A DNA stretch of 59,344 bases from Lysobacteraceae bacterium (GTDB lineage: Bacteria; Pseudomonadota; Gammaproteobacteria; Xanthomonadales; Ahniellaceae): assembly GCA_021299185.1 (NCBI GenBank), contig JAJTHZ010000092.1:1-59344 (forward strand), written 5' to 3'. The stretch's first letter is position 1. Every line of letters begins with the position of its first letter. The position numbers were made by a program, and so were the translations under genes. A model generated the notes under the pieces. The model worked only from the letters and a program-made list of their open reading frames with translations. It made no database searches and was not told the origin of the DNA. This document shows, in pieces, positions 42,778 through 56,829 of this stretch.

Positions 42778-42944
42778 CTCCCGGAGAGGGTAGGTGGCTG
42801 TGATACCCCGAAGCGTGGCGCGCACCGCCAGTCCCGGGGAGAACCGGCGTCTGGGTACCTTGGTTCTGCCCCGAATCCAAGGGGCTGACGATGGCGTCCG
42901 GGGGCGAAAAGGTACTCCGAACCCGGTTTCCCTTGCGCCGGTCT

Positions 42945-44451
<1,507 letters not shown>

Positions 44452-44512
44452 GGAAGACGGGGTCCGGGAAGGGGCGCCGTGAAGCAGGTCGCGGCGTTAG
44501 CCGGCCGTGAGC

Positions 44513-44536
44513 GCTAGAATGACCGCAAATTCTAGC
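44513..44536. promoter_or_regulatory. Perfect inverted repeat between bolA and kdsD, with TAGAAT on both strands
   Basis: GCTAGAAT (44513-44520) and ATTCTAGC (44529-44536) are perfect 8-base arms around an 8-base spacer. TAGAAT reads as a -10 hexamer in either direction, so the site could be overlapping divergent promoters for kdsD (start 44604) and bolA-murA (start 44451), or an operator. The -35 regions on both sides are weak. No T-tract follows, so it is unlikely to be a terminator. Confidence 0.5.
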
Positions 44537-44603
44537 CCAGCCGGGCGCCGCCCACACGGCGCCCAGGCTGGCTCGCCCCCTGCGCCACCGAAACGCCACG
44601 CCC

Positions 44604-45617
44604 ATGAACGCCCAGGTCCGCGCCGTACCCGCCCCGCTCCGCCTCGATCCGGAGCGCCTGCTGCGCTCCGCCCGCGAGGTCATCGAGATCGAGTCCCGCG
44701 CCATCGGCGGCCTGTCCGGCCGCCTCGACGGCGCCTTCCTGCGCGCCTGCGAACTGATGATGGCCTGCGCCGGGCGGGTGGTCGTCACCGGCATGGGCAA
44801 GTCCGGCCACGTGGCGAACAAGATCGCCGCCACGCTGGCGTCGACCGGCACACCGGCGTTCTTCGTCCATCCGGGCGAGGCCAGCCACGGCGACCTCGGC
44901 ATGATCACGCCCAAGGACGTGGTGCTGGCGCTGTCGAACTCCGGCGAGACCGACGAGCTGCTCACCATCCTGCCGCTGATCAAGCGCCAGAACGTGCCGC
45001 TGGTCGGCCTGTCGGGCAATCCGAACTCGACGCTGGCGCGGCTGTCCGACGTGCACCTCGACGTCAGCGTGCCGGCCGAAGCCTGCCCGCTGGGCCTCGC
45101 GCCCACCGCCAGCACCACCGCCGCGCTGGTGATGGGCGATGCGCTGGCGATCGCCCTGCTGGAGGCGCGCGGCTTCACCGCCGAGGACTTCGCGCGCTCA
45201 CACCCCGCGGGCAGCCTGGGCCGGCGCCTGCTGCTGCACATCGCCGACGTGATGCACACCGGCGAGCAGATCCCGCGCGTCGGCCCCGACGCGATGCTGT
45301 CCGACGCACTGGTCGAGATGACCCGCAAGGGACTGGGCATGACCGCGGTGGTGGACCCGTCGATGAAGCTGCTCGGCGTGTTCACCGACGGCGACCTGCG
45401 CCGCATGCTCGACGACGCGCAGATCGACCTGCGCACCACCCCGGTGTCGGCGGTGATGACGCCGCGCGCGAAGAGCATCGCCTCCGACAAACTCGCGGTC
45501 GAGGCCGCGCGCATGATGGAGGACCACAAGATCCACGCCCTGCTGGTGGTCGACGGCGAACAGCGCGTGGTCGGCGCTCTCAACATCCACGACTTGCTTC
45601 GTGCGGGCGTGGTCTGA
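44604..45617 (+). CDS. kdsD: Arabinose-5-phosphate isomerase KdsD/KpsF
   Basis: A 337-residue enzyme interconverting ribulose-5-phosphate and arabinose-5-phosphate, the first step of Kdo synthesis for LPS. The SIS domain (about 40-180) has VVVTGMGKSGHVANKIAATL and FFVHPGEASHGDLGM and ALSNSGETDELL. Two CBS domains (about 215-335) follow, with DVMHTGEQIPRV, AVVDPSMKLLGVFTDGDLRRM and AVMTPRAKSIA. Full length with no truncation. It heads the plus-strand run kdsD-kdsC-lptC-lptA-lptB-rpoN but is separated from kdsC by a repeat-filled 236-base spacer. Confidence 0.95.
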   Translation: MNAQVRAVPAPLRLDPERLLRSAREVIEIESRAIGGLSGRLDGAFLRACELMMACAGRVVVTGMGKSGHVANKIAATLASTGTPAFFVHPGEASHGDLGMITPKDVVLALSNSGETDELLTILPLIKRQNVPLVGLSGNPNSTLARLSDVHLDVSVPAEACPLGLAPTASTTAALVMGDALAIALLEARGFTAEDFARSHPAGSLGRRLLLHIADVMHTGEQIPRVGPDAMLSDALVEMTRKGLGMTAVVDPSMKLLGVFTDGDLRRMLDDAQIDLRTTPVSAVMTPRAKSIASDKLAVEAARMMEDHKIHALLVVDGEQRVVGALNIHDLLRAGVV

Positions 45618-45620
45618 AAG

Positions 45621-45815
45621 CAGGGCCCAGGTCACAGGGCCCAGGGCCCAGCCGAAGGATTGGATGCTCGCGGTTGGGCGTGGCGCCTCGGTGACCGCTG
45701 CCTGAAGCGCCAGCAGGCGACCGCATCGCGACAGGGTGCCGTCCCTATACCCTTTGCCCTATACCCTCTGCCCCCACACCGCGTACTGGGCCCTGAGCCC
45801 TGGGCCCTGGGCCCT
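45621..45815. repeat. Heptanucleotide repeat array 3 between kdsD and kdsC
   Basis: G-rich units (GGGCCCA type) at 45622-45650 are followed by a unique stretch, then four exact heptads at 45743-45770 (CCCTATA, CCCTTTG, CCCTATA, CCCTCTG), then TACTGGGCCCTGAGCCCTGG with further GGGCCCT units to 45815. That last segment is nearly identical to 133-156 in array 1. The order G-rich, spacer, C-rich is the same as in the other two arrays. No gene is seen in the 236-base gap. Confidence 0.85.
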
Positions 45816-45853
45816 TCGAACGCAACCCCCCAAAGCCCCTCCAGGCCGCCCGC

Positions 45854-46408
45854 ATGCCCTACACCCCCCGCACCGACCTCCCCGCGCCCGTCCGCGAGCG
45901 CGCCGCGCGCATCCGCCTGGCGGCATTCGACGTCGATGGCGTGATGACCGATGGCCGGCTCGGCTTCGACGCCGATGGCATCGAGAGCAAGCAGTTCCAC
46001 GTGCTCGACGGTTTCGGGCTGAAGATGCTGCGCGACCAGGGCGTGACGGTGGCGATCATCACCGCGCGCTCGTCCGGCGTGGTGGCCGCGCGCGCAGCCG
46101 AACTGGGCATCACCGAGGTGCACCAGGGGCAGAAGGACAAACTGGCCTGCCTGCAGGCGATCGCCGCGCGGCTGGGCTTCGCGCTGGAACAGGTGTCCTA
46201 CATGGGCGACGACCTGCCCGACCTCGGCTGCCTGCTCAAGGCCGGGCTGTCGTGTGCGCCGCCGAACGCGCATCCGTGGGTGCGCGAGCGCGTGCACTGG
46301 CGCACCCAGTTGCCCGGCGGCAGCGGCGCGGTGCGCGAGCTGTGCGACCTGATCGTCGCCGCGCAAGGCGGCGCCGAGGCCGTGATCGCGCGCTGGACCC
46401 CGGCATGA
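45854..46408 (+). CDS. kdsC: 3-deoxy-D-manno-octulosonate 8-phosphate phosphatase KdsC
   Basis: A 184-residue HAD-superfamily C0-type phosphatase that makes Kdo from Kdo-8-phosphate. Motif I is AAFDVDGVMTDGRL. The IITARSSGVVAARAAELGI segment (motif II) and SYMGDDLPDLGCLLKAGLS (motif IV Asp pair) follow. It is a typical cap-less tetrameric KdsC length. The stop overlaps the lptC ATG (ATGA). It follows the repeat array and is presumably still transcribed with kdsD unless the repeats attenuate. Confidence 0.94.
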   Translation: MPYTPRTDLPAPVRERAARIRLAAFDVDGVMTDGRLGFDADGIESKQFHVLDGFGLKMLRDQGVTVAIITARSSGVVAARAAELGITEVHQGQKDKLACLQAIAARLGFALEQVSYMGDDLPDLGCLLKAGLSCAPPNAHPWVRERVHWRTQLPGGSGAVRELCDLIVAAQGGAEAVIARWTPA

Positions 46409-46989
46409 AACCCGCCACCGACGGCGTGCGCCGCAGCCTCGAGTGGGCGGCGGCGCTGGCGCTGGTCGCGCTGGTCACCGGCTGGCTGGCCTGGCTGCAG
46501 GGCGAGGACGGCGACATCGATGCCTTCACCGGGCCGCCGCGCTCCGATTACCAGTTGTCGGACTTCTCGCTGCGCGCGATGGGCGACGACGGCAAGCTCG
46601 CCTTCACGGTGGAGGCGCCGCGGCTGGCGCGCCATCCGCACCTCGGTACCTTCGAGATCGAGGAGCCGCGGTTCGTGATCCTGGACGGCAACGGCGATGC
46701 CTGGGACGCCCGTTCGCGGCGCGGCTGGGTGCGCGCCGACGGCAAGGAACTGCGCCTGTCGGAGGCGGTCGCCGCCGATCGCCGCGCGGATGCCGACAGC
46801 GTGCCGGTGTCGCTGCGCACCGAACGGCTCGCCGCACTGCTGGCGGAGAACCGCATGACGTCCGATGCGCCGGTGACCCTCACCCAGCCCGGGCTTATAC
46901 TGCGCGGCACCGGCCTCGACGCCGACCTCAAGCAGAACCGCTTCAGCCTGCTCGCCGACGTGAAGGCCCGCTATGAGAAACCGCGCTGA
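46405..46989 (+). CDS. lptC: LPS export ABC transporter periplasmic protein LptC
   Basis: A 194-residue bitopic protein that links the LptB2FG extractor to LptA in the trans-periplasmic LPS bridge. One N-terminal membrane helix (about 13-31, WAAALALVALVTGWLAWL) is followed by a beta-jellyroll domain beginning YQLSDFSLRAMGDDGKLAF. ATG 46405 overlaps kdsC, and the 3' end overlaps lptA by 17 bases. Sequence conservation in LptC is low; the call rests on topology, the QLSDF start and gene order. Confidence 0.9.
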   Translation: MKPATDGVRRSLEWAAALALVALVTGWLAWLQGEDGDIDAFTGPPRSDYQLSDFSLRAMGDDGKLAFTVEAPRLARHPHLGTFEIEEPRFVILDGNGDAWDARSRRGWVRADGKELRLSEAVAADRRADADSVPVSLRTERLAALLAENRMTSDAPVTLTQPGLILRGTGLDADLKQNRFSLLADVKARYEKPR

Positions 46990-47500
46990 ACTGCTCGCGC
47001 TCGTCCTGCTGCTGACCAGCCTGCCGGCGGCCGCACTCAAGAGCGACCGCGACAAGCCGATGGACATCCGCGCCGACGCCTCGTCGGCGTTCACCGGCGA
47101 AGGCAAGGCCACGCTGACCGGCAACGTGGTGATCACGCAGGGCACGCTGGAAGTGCGCGCCGATCGCGCCGACATCAGCCAGTCGGAATCGGGCGAGGTG
47201 TCGCGCGCGGTGCTCACCGGGGCCCCCGCCACGCTGGCCGAGGACCTCGACGACGGCGGCCGCCTCGACGCGCGCGCGGCGAAGATCGACTACGACATGG
47301 CCGGCAAACTGGTGGTCCTGACCGGCGACGCCGTGGTGGCCCAGCCGCAGGGCGAACTGCGCGGCGAGCGCATCACCTACAACCTCGAGACCGGCCGCCT
47401 CGACGCCGGCGGGCCCGAGGGCGGCAACCGCGTGTTCCTGCGCATGAACCCGCAGCCGAAGAAGCCCGCGGCGCCGGCGGCCGACAAGCCCGCCGACTGA
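46973..47500 (+). CDS. lptA: LPS transport periplasmic protein LptA
   Basis: A 175-residue periplasmic protein with a signal peptide ([19 protein letters not shown]) and an OstA-type jellyroll: [25 protein letters not shown], then [12 protein letters not shown], and [21 protein letters not shown]. It polymerises to bridge LptC and LptD. The C-terminus is Pro/Ala/Lys-rich. It overlaps lptC at its 5' end and lptB by one base (TGATG). Confidence 0.93.
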   Translation: MRNRAELLALVLLLTSLPAAALKSDRDKPMDIRADASSAFTGEGKATLTGNVVITQGTLEVRADRADISQSESGEVSRAVLTGAPATLAEDLDDGGRLDARAAKIDYDMAGKLVVLTGDAVVAQPQGELRGERITYNLETGRLDAGGPEGGNRVFLRMNPQPKKPAAPAADKPAD

Positions 47501-48219
47501 TGCTCGCCGCGCGCGGCCTGAAGAAGCGCTACCGCGCGCGCGAGGTCGTGCGCGACTTCTCGTTTGACCTCGCGCCGGGCGAGGTCGTCGGCCTGCTCGG
47601 GCCCAACGGCGCCGGCAAGACCACCTGCTTCTACATGGTGGTCGGCCTGGTGGCGGCGGACGCCGGCCGGATCACGCTCGACGACCAGGACCTCACGGCG
47701 CTGCCGATGCACGCGCGCGCGCGGCTCGGCGTCGGCTACCTGCCGCAGGAGGCCTCGGTGTTCCGCAGCCTCAGCGTGGCCGACAACGTGATGGCCATCC
47801 TCGAACTGCGGCCCGACCTCGACGCCGCCGCGCGGCGCAAGGAACGCGACCGGCTGCTCGACGAGCTGCAGGTCTCGCACCTCGCCAACGCGCAGGGCCA
47901 GGCCCTGTCGGGCGGCGAGCGGCGCCGGGTCGAGATCGCCCGCGCGCTGGCCGCGCGGCCGCGCTTCATGCTGCTCGACGAGCCCTTCGCCGGGGTCGAC
48001 CCGATCTCGGTGGCCGAGATCCAGCGCATCGTCGCCCACCTGAAGTCGCGCGGGATCGGCGTGCTGATCACCGACCACAACGTGCGCGAGACGCTGGGCA
48101 TCGTCGACCGCGGCTACATCCTCAACGACGGCAAGGTGCTGGCGCAGGGCAAACCCGCCGCACTGCTCGACAACGCTGAAGTGCGCGCGGTCTACCTCGG
48201 GCAGTCGTTCCGCATGTAG
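47500..48219 (+). CDS. lptB: LPS export ABC transporter ATP-binding protein LptB
   Basis: A 239-residue ABC ATPase that powers LPS extraction from the inner membrane with LptF and LptG (not in this window). Walker A is GPNGAGKTT (about residues 36-44), the Q-loop region reads [13 protein letters not shown], the ABC signature is [15 protein letters not shown], Walker B is [12 protein letters not shown], and the switch His is in [11 protein letters not shown]. It ends in the [11 protein letters not shown] tail typical of LptB. It sits in the conserved lptC-lptA-lptB-rpoN order. Confidence 0.97.
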   Translation: MLAARGLKKRYRAREVVRDFSFDLAPGEVVGLLGPNGAGKTTCFYMVVGLVAADAGRITLDDQDLTALPMHARARLGVGYLPQEASVFRSLSVADNVMAILELRPDLDAAARRKERDRLLDELQVSHLANAQGQALSGGERRRVEIARALAARPRFMLLDEPFAGVDPISVAEIQRIVAHLKSRGIGVLITDHNVRETLGIVDRGYILNDGKVLAQGKPAALLDNAEVRAVYLGQSFRM

Positions 48220-48260
48220 GGGCTTGCGGCGTCCCGCCCGACCGGGCATAGAATCCGGCA

Positions 48261-48276
48261 TGGAATGCTTTTTGCT
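48261..48276 (+). promoter_or_regulatory. Sigma-54-like (-24/-12) element upstream of rpoN
   Basis: TGGAATGCTTTTTGCT fits GG-N10-GC exactly (GG at 48262-48263, GC at 48274-48275) and matches TGG and TTGCT of the -24/-12 consensus, though the CAC of the -24 box is AAT. Transcription would start about 30 bases before the rpoN ATG. A sigma-70-like CATAGAAT lies just upstream (48247-48254). This suggests autoregulation of rpoN but is unproven. Confidence 0.35.
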
Positions 48277-48317
48277 TCGCGGCCTGCCCGGTCGTGCGGC
48301 AGGACCCACCGCCCGCG

Positions 48318-49820
48318 ATGAAACCCTCCCTCCGCCTCGGCGTCTCGCAGTCGCTGACCCTGACGCCGCAACTGCGCCAGGCGATCCGGCTGTTGCAATT
48401 GTCCGCGGCGGAGCTGGAAATCGAGATCCGCGAGGCGCTGGAGAGCAATCCGCTGCTCGAGCGCAGCGACGACCGCGAGGCCGACGGCACGCCGCCGGAC
48501 GCCGGCAGCGAACCGGCCGCAGCCGCCGAGGGCGGCGCCGACGAGGCACCGGCCGCAGAGGAGCGCGGCGACGAGCGGGGCGATGATCGCGGCGAGGACC
48601 GGATCGAGGACCACGCCGGCGAGCGCGAGGCGTCCGCCGAGGACTGGCCCGATGACGGCGCGGCGGGCGACTGGGAGCCCTCCAGCGGTGGCGGCACCCC
48701 GACCGACGAGGACGGCTTCGAAGCACAGTCCGCGGCCCCGGAGAGCCTGCAGGACCACCTGCGCTGGCAGTTGAACCTCACCCCGCTGTCGCCGCGCGAC
48801 CGCGCGATCGGCGAGGCGATCATCGAACTGCTCGACGAGGACGGCTACCTGCGCGAGGACCACGCCGCGGTGCGCGCGGCGCTCGGACCCGGCATCGCCG
48901 CCGACGACGACGAGATCGAGGCCGTGCGCCACCGCGTGCAGCGCTTCGAGCCGGTCGGCGTGGCCAGCCGCAACCTCGCCGAATGCCTGTGCGTGCAGTT
49001 GTCCGAACTGCCGTCCGACACCCCGCAGCGGGACCTCGCGCTGCGGCTGGCGCGCGACCACCTCGAGGCGCTGACCCGCGAGCGCGCCCGCCTGCCGCAG
49101 CGGCTGGGCGCCGAGCCCGCCGACGTCGAGGCGGCGATCGCCCTGCTGCGCGGGCTCGACCCCAAGCCCGGCGCGCGGCACGCCGGCGGCAGCACCGACT
49201 ACGTGGTGCCCGACGCCTATGCCTACCGCCACGAAGGGCGCTGGCGGGTGCGGCTCAACCCGGCCTGCCAGCCCTCGCTGGCGATCAACCGGCACTACGA
49301 GCGGATGGCCGCCTCGGCCCGCGACGCGGCCGGCACCTACCTGCGCGGCCGGCTGCAGGAGGCGCGCTGGCTGATCCGCTCGATCCGGGCCCGCGGCGAG
49401 ACGATGATGAAGGTCGCGCAGGCGATCGTGCGCCAGCAGGGGGCCTTCCTCGACTACGGCCCGGAGGCCATGCGGCCCCTGACCCTGCGCGAGGTGGCGG
49501 AGGAGATCGGGGTGCACGAGTCCACGGTCTCCCGCGTGACCACGCGAAAATACCTTCACACGCCGCGAGGTACGTTCGAGTTCAAACACTTCTTCAGCGT
49601 GGGACTGGCGACCGACGAGGGCGGCGAGGCCTCGGCGACCGCGATCCGGGCCATGATCCGCAAGCTCATCGACGACGAGATTCCCGCCAAACCCCTGTCG
49701 GATCAGGCGATTGCGGACGAACTCAAGGCCCGTGGCATCGCGGTGGCGCGACGCACCGTGGCGAAGTATCGTGAAGGCATGAACATCCCGTCCTCCAGCG
49801 ACCGCTGCCGCCTCGGTTGA
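48318..49820 (+). CDS. rpoN: RNA polymerase sigma-54 factor RpoN
   Basis: A 500-residue sigma-54. Region I is Gln/Leu-rich ([20 protein letters not shown], about 9-28). Region II is a long acidic linker (about 50-150, rich in Asp, Glu and Ala). The core-binding and DNA-binding domains follow, with the HTH in [20 protein letters not shown] and the RpoN box in [10 protein letters not shown] near the C-terminus. ATG 48318 is the canonical start ([13 protein letters not shown]). It follows lptB by 98 bases with a possible own promoter and precedes hpf, ptsN and hprK. Confidence 0.97.
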   Translation: MKPSLRLGVSQSLTLTPQLRQAIRLLQLSAAELEIEIREALESNPLLERSDDREADGTPPDAGSEPAAAAEGGADEAPAAEERGDERGDDRGEDRIEDHAGEREASAEDWPDDGAAGDWEPSSGGGTPTDEDGFEAQSAAPESLQDHLRWQLNLTPLSPRDRAIGEAIIELLDEDGYLREDHAAVRAALGPGIAADDDEIEAVRHRVQRFEPVGVASRNLAECLCVQLSELPSDTPQRDLALRLARDHLEALTRERARLPQRLGAEPADVEAAIALLRGLDPKPGARHAGGSTDYVVPDAYAYRHEGRWRVRLNPACQPSLAINRHYERMAASARDAAGTYLRGRLQEARWLIRSIRARGETMMKVAQAIVRQQGAFLDYGPEAMRPLTLREVAEEIGVHESTVSRVTTRKYLHTPRGTFEFKHFFSVGLATDEGGEASATAIRAMIRKLIDDEIPAKPLSDQAIADELKARGIAVARRTVAKYREGMNIPSSSDRCRLG

Positions 49821-49966
49821 AGACGCCCATGGCCGCCCGCAAATCGACAGTGAAGAAGGCCGCGCGGACGGGCGCGGCCGGCAAGGCTTCCAAGACGTCC
49901 GCGGTGACGCGGGCGTCGAAACCACCGAAGGCTCCCGAGAGCCTTCGCACCACCAGGAGGTCCGAG

Positions 49967-50290
49967 ATGCAGATCCAGGTCAGCGGCCAGCAGATCGACG
50001 TCACCCCCGCCCTGCGCGACTACGCCACCGGAAAGATCGGCCGCATCGCCCGCCACTTCGAGAACACGATCGCCGCCAGCGTGGTGCTCGGTGTCGAGAA
50101 GCTCAAGCACCGTGCCGAGGCCACGCTCAAGGTCTCGCGGCGTACCATCCACGCCGAAGCCGATGGCGCCGACATGTACGCCGCCATCGATGTGCTCTCC
50201 GACAAGCTGGACGGCCAGGTGCGCAAGCACAAGGAAAAGCTGAAGAACCACCATCGCGCCGAGGCGCAGAAGGCGCGCAAGGGCGCCTGA
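49967..50290 (+). CDS. hpf: Ribosome hibernation-promoting factor HPF
   Basis: A 107-residue short-form HPF/RaiA-type protein that binds the 30S decoding region and helps form inactive ribosome dimers. It starts [19 protein letters not shown] and contains [35 protein letters not shown], the conserved half. The strong CAGGAGG six bases before ATG 49967 sets this start. Upstream the frame stays open to the rpoN stop and would add 50 Lys/Ala/Ser-rich residues, which I treat as non-coding or at most a minor extended form. The gene lies in the usual rpoN-hpf-ptsN order. Confidence 0.92.
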   Translation: MQIQVSGQQIDVTPALRDYATGKIGRIARHFENTIAASVVLGVEKLKHRAEATLKVSRRTIHAEADGADMYAAIDVLSDKLDGQVRKHKEKLKNHHRAEAQKARKGA

Positions 50291-50309
50291 GCGCGCCGCG
50301 CCGACCACC

Positions 50310-50336
50310 CCGGGGCCGCCTTGCGCGGCCCCGGTT
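50310..50336 (+). terminator. Strong GC hairpin between hpf and ptsN
   Basis: CCGGGGCCGC (50310-50319) and GCGGCCCCGG (50325-50334) form a perfect ten-pair stem with a five-base loop, followed by only two T residues. It may act as a partial terminator or as an mRNA 3'-end stabiliser that separates the abundant hpf message from ptsN-hprK. The short T-run makes full termination unlikely. Confidence 0.5.
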
Positions 50337-50359
50337 CCATCCGGGGGAAGACGAACGCC

Positions 50360-50830
50360 ATGCACATCGCCGACCTGCTCACGCCCGCGCGGGTGGTGGC
50401 CGACGTCCGCGCCACCAGCAAGAAGCGCCTGCTGGAGCAGCTCGCCAACCTGCTCGACGACGGCGAGTCCGCCGACACCGAGCGCGCGATCTACGATTCG
50501 CTGGTCAAGCGCGAGCGCCTCGGTTCCACCGGCCTGTCGCACGGGGTGGCGATCCCGCACGGCCGCAGTGCCGCCATCCAGCGCGCCTCGGGCGCCTTCG
50601 TGCGGCTCGCCGATCCGGTCGACTTCGGCGCGATCGACGGCCAGCCGGTGGACCTGGTGTTCGCGCTGGTGGTGCCCGAGCATTTCACCGACCAGCACCT
50701 GATGTTCCTCGCCGAACTCGCGGAGACCTTCTCCGACTCGGCCATGCTGGCGCGACTGCGCGCCGCGCGCGATGCCCAGCACCTGTTCGAGCTGCTGACG
50801 CGCGCGCCGGAGCGCACGGCCGCGGCATGA
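50360..50830 (+). CDS. ptsN: PTS IIA-like nitrogen regulatory protein PtsN (EIIA-Ntr)
   Basis: A 156-residue EIIA of the fructose/Ntr family. The phospho-acceptor is His67 in [12 protein letters not shown]. The surrounding [12 protein letters not shown] and the C-terminal [25 protein letters not shown] are typical of PtsN. Its phosphorylation by HPr or NPr reports nitrogen/carbon status, and in other species it regulates potassium transport and other targets. GGGGGAAG precedes ATG 50360. It overlaps hprK by four bases. Confidence 0.93.
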   Translation: MHIADLLTPARVVADVRATSKKRLLEQLANLLDDGESADTERAIYDSLVKRERLGSTGLSHGVAIPHGRSAAIQRASGAFVRLADPVDFGAIDGQPVDLVFALVVPEHFTDQHLMFLAELAETFSDSAMLARLRAARDAQHLFELLTRAPERTAAA

Positions 50831-51795
50831 ACGCCGAAGTCGCGCGCGCGCAGCTCGTCGCACGCGAGATCTTCGAGGCGCTGGCCGGCCGCCTCGGCCT
50901 GCGCTGGACGGCCGGCCGCAAAGGCGAGCAGCGGCCGCTGGACATCGGCGAATCGCAGCAGCGCCGGCCGTCGCTGGTCGGCTACCTCAACATCATCTAC
51001 CCCAATGCGATCCAGATCGTCGGCAACGAGGAACTGCGCTACCTCGACGGCCTCGACCCGCGGCAGCGCTGGGACACGGTGGCCAAGATCTTCGGCTACC
51101 GCCCGACCGCGGTGATCGTGACCCGCGACCAGTCGGTGCCCGACGATCTGCAGCGCACCGCCGAGGAAACCGGCACCCCGCTGTGGGTCAGTCCGCGGCG
51201 CGGCCACGAACTGCTGACCTACCTGCAGTACCACCTCGCGCGCGCGCTGGCGCGCAGCACCACGCTGCACGGCACCTTCATGGAGGTGTATTCGATCGGC
51301 GTGCTGATCACCGGCGAGGCCGGCGCGGGCAAGAGCGAACTGGCGCTGGAACTGCTCACCCGCGGCCATCGCCTGATCGCCGACGACGCGCCCGAGTTCA
51401 CCCAGATCGCGCCCGACATGCTCGACGGCTCCTGCCCGCCGATGCTGCAGGACCTGCTGGAGGTGCGCGGGCTCGGCATCCTCAACGTGCGCGAGATGTT
51501 CGGCCACACCGCGGTCAAGCGCAACAAGTACCTGCGCCTGATCGTGCACCTCGCCGAGGCCGGCCGGATCGGCGGCGACGACGGCATGGCGCGCCTGACC
51601 GGGCTCACCGACTTCCGCCACGTGCTCGACGTCGAGGTCCCGCAGATCACGATCCCGGTCGCGCCGGGCCGCAACCTCGCGGTGCTGGTCGAAGCCGCGG
51701 TGCGCAACCACCTGCTGCGCAGCAAGGGTATCGATCCCGCGCAGACCTTCATGGACCGGCAGGCGCACGAGATGCGGCGCCACGATCCGTCCTGA
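50827..51795 (+). CDS. hprK: HPr kinase/phosphorylase HprK
   Basis: A 322-residue bifunctional enzyme that phosphorylates and dephosphorylates HPr on Ser46. Catalytic His148 ([18 protein letters not shown]), Walker A GEAGAGKS (163-170), the DDAPEF loop and the signature [16 protein letters not shown] are intact. Its substrate HPr, encoded at 25.9-26.1 kb, has Ser46 in the right context. In relatives rapZ and the PTS genes follow directly; here murU on the opposite strand follows instead. Confidence 0.96.
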   Translation: MNAEVARAQLVAREIFEALAGRLGLRWTAGRKGEQRPLDIGESQQRRPSLVGYLNIIYPNAIQIVGNEELRYLDGLDPRQRWDTVAKIFGYRPTAVIVTRDQSVPDDLQRTAEETGTPLWVSPRRGHELLTYLQYHLARALARSTTLHGTFMEVYSIGVLITGEAGAGKSELALELLTRGHRLIADDAPEFTQIAPDMLDGSCPPMLQDLLEVRGLGILNVREMFGHTAVKRNKYLRLIVHLAEAGRIGGDDGMARLTGLTDFRHVLDVEVPQITIPVAPGRNLAVLVEAAVRNHLLRSKGIDPAQTFMDRQAHEMRRHDPS

Positions 51796-51814
51796 TCGCC
51801 GGCGCGCGGCAGGC

Positions 51815-54820
<3,006 letters not shown>

Positions 54821-54833
<13 letters not shown>

Positions 54834-56641
54834 CCGACGCGGAACCCGCCCCAGTGGCGGCCGCGCACGACGATCGGCACCGAGAGGTCGAACATGATCT
54901 CGCCGGTGTCGCGGCGGTAGATCTGCAGCACGTAGGGCTCGGTGTTGCTGCCGACGGTGCGGCCGACGCGGTCGGTGAAGATGCGCTTGGTGCGGTTGCC
55001 GACCAGGTCCTTCTCCGGATCGCCGGTGAGCGGCTGGCAGAACTTGTCGTTGTGGGTGGGCACGTAGCCGTCGCGGTTGGCGCTGATCGCGAAGCCGATC
55101 CACGGCTCGGCGGCCGCGGCCGGTTCCTGGATCGGCGGCAGCAGTTCGTCGCACAGCGCGTCGAACGGCGTGCGGTGCTTCTGCGGATGGGTGTCCGGGA
55201 TCGGCGTGTAGTCGCGCGCGAACAAGGCATCCTCGCTGAGTCGCCGCTGCGCCAGCGCCTGGGCGAGGGCCTCGCCGACCGCGGCGGCACCGGCGACCGC
55301 GAGTTCGTGCACGCGGCGGTGGCGGAACGACGACAGGGGGTCGGCCGGCAGGCGGAACATGCCGACGCTGTCGTCCAGCGACTGCACGTCGAGCTTGAGC
55401 GCGTCGGTCATGCCGGCGATGCGGCCGGCGCGGTCGAGGTTCTCACGGCTGACGCTGGCGGCCTCGGCCAGCGCGGCATCAAGCGCCTGGGTGGCCTCGC
55501 CCTGCGCGGCCAGCGCGTCGGCGACGCCGTGCATGGACTTGCCGGTGCGCTCCACCAGCTCGCCGAGTGCATCCACCGACTCGCTGGTGGACGCGGCGGC
55601 GCCGGTGCCCTGCTGCACGGCCTTGCGGGTCTCGCCGACCAGCCGGCGCACGTCGCGCGCGGCGGTGGCGGTGCGCTGCGCCAGCGCACGCACCTCCTGC
55701 GCGACCACCGCGAAGCCGCGGCCGACCTCGCCGGCGCGCGCGGCCTCGATGGCGGCGTTCACCGACAGGATGTTGGTCTGGAAGGCGACGTGGTCGATCA
55801 GGTCGACGAACTCGTTGATTCGCGCGGTGCGCGCCTTGATCTCGTCCATCACGCTGCGCAGCGTGGTGCCGGCGGCGCGCGCCTGGCTGGCGCGCTGCTC
55901 GGCGTCGCCCGCGAGCGCGACCAGTCCGCGCAGTTCGGTCTGCGCGCGCGCCAGCGATTCCTGCATCGCGAGCGCCTGTTCGCGCACGGCGTCGATCGAC
56001 GCCGCCTGGTGGTCCGAGCGTTCGGCCAGCGCGGTGTTGTCGGCGGCGATCGCGGGCGCCTGCCGGTGCAGCGAGGCGGTGATCGCCACCGCCTGCCGCA
56101 CGGCCTGGCTGAGGTGGCCGAAGCCGCTGTAGAGCTGGCGCGAGATCGGATGCCCGTGCAGCTCCGCCGGCGCGTCGAACGACAGGTCGCAGGCCTCGAG
56201 CTGGCCGGCGGCGATGCGCGCCAGTTCGGCGGCCGCGCGCGTTTCCGCGAGCCGTCGCACCACGCCTTGCAGGGCGGGATGGCCGGCCTCGTCCGCGCCC
56301 GCGCCGAGCGCGGCCGCCTCGCGGCGCAGCGCCTGGGCCTCGCCGTCGGCCAGCACCAGCAGCAGGCCGTCGGCGTCGCGTTGCCAGCGTAGGTGAAAGC
56401 CTTGGTCGTTGGGATCGCTCCATTCGCCGGACGCCGCGTCGCCGGGCGAAAACGACGCCAGCCGGGTGGCCGCGGCCGCCAGCGGATCGGCGCCGCCATC
56501 AGCGAGCAGTCGCCGTGCCGCCGCATTGGCGGCCTTCGGCGTGCCGTCGTCGTGCAGGCGCAGCAGCGCCACCGGCCAGTCGGGCAGGACGGGGACGGGC
56601 GCGGCCGTCGCCGGCTCGGGGAAGCGGATGACGGAGTTCAT
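54821..56641 (-). CDS. Soluble methyl-accepting chemotaxis protein with C-terminal Cache-like sensor
   Basis: A 606-residue chemoreceptor without membrane helices. The N-terminal 110 residues look PAS-like ([34 protein letters not shown]). The signalling domain (about 190-440) contains the hairpin-tip region [20 protein letters not shown] and [16 protein letters not shown]. The last hundred residues form a sensor-like domain ([62 protein letters not shown]). Placing a Cache-type domain after the signalling module is the reverse of the usual receptor layout and points to cytoplasmic sensing. [10 protein letters not shown] at 56641 is preferred to a longer upstream frame. Confidence 0.88.
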
Positions 56642-56829
56642 CGAGGGGCCTCGTGGGGCCGCGTTCCATCGCGACAGTGGACGCGGTGTCCATGCAAGGC
56701 CCATTCCGGTCGCGCCGGTCCATGTGGCGCGCAGGGCGCGTGAAATCCGTGTCGGCGACTCGACGTCGCCTGCAACCCCAATGTCACGGGGCGGCAAGAA
56801 ACTGTAGCGATGGCCAGCCCGCAATCCCG

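Noticed and set aside
39511-42888. A 1,125-codon plus-strand open frame opposite the FG-GAP/PASTA protein
   Set aside because: His/Arg/Val-rich shadow in a very GC-rich genome; the minus frame has recognisable domains and this one has none.
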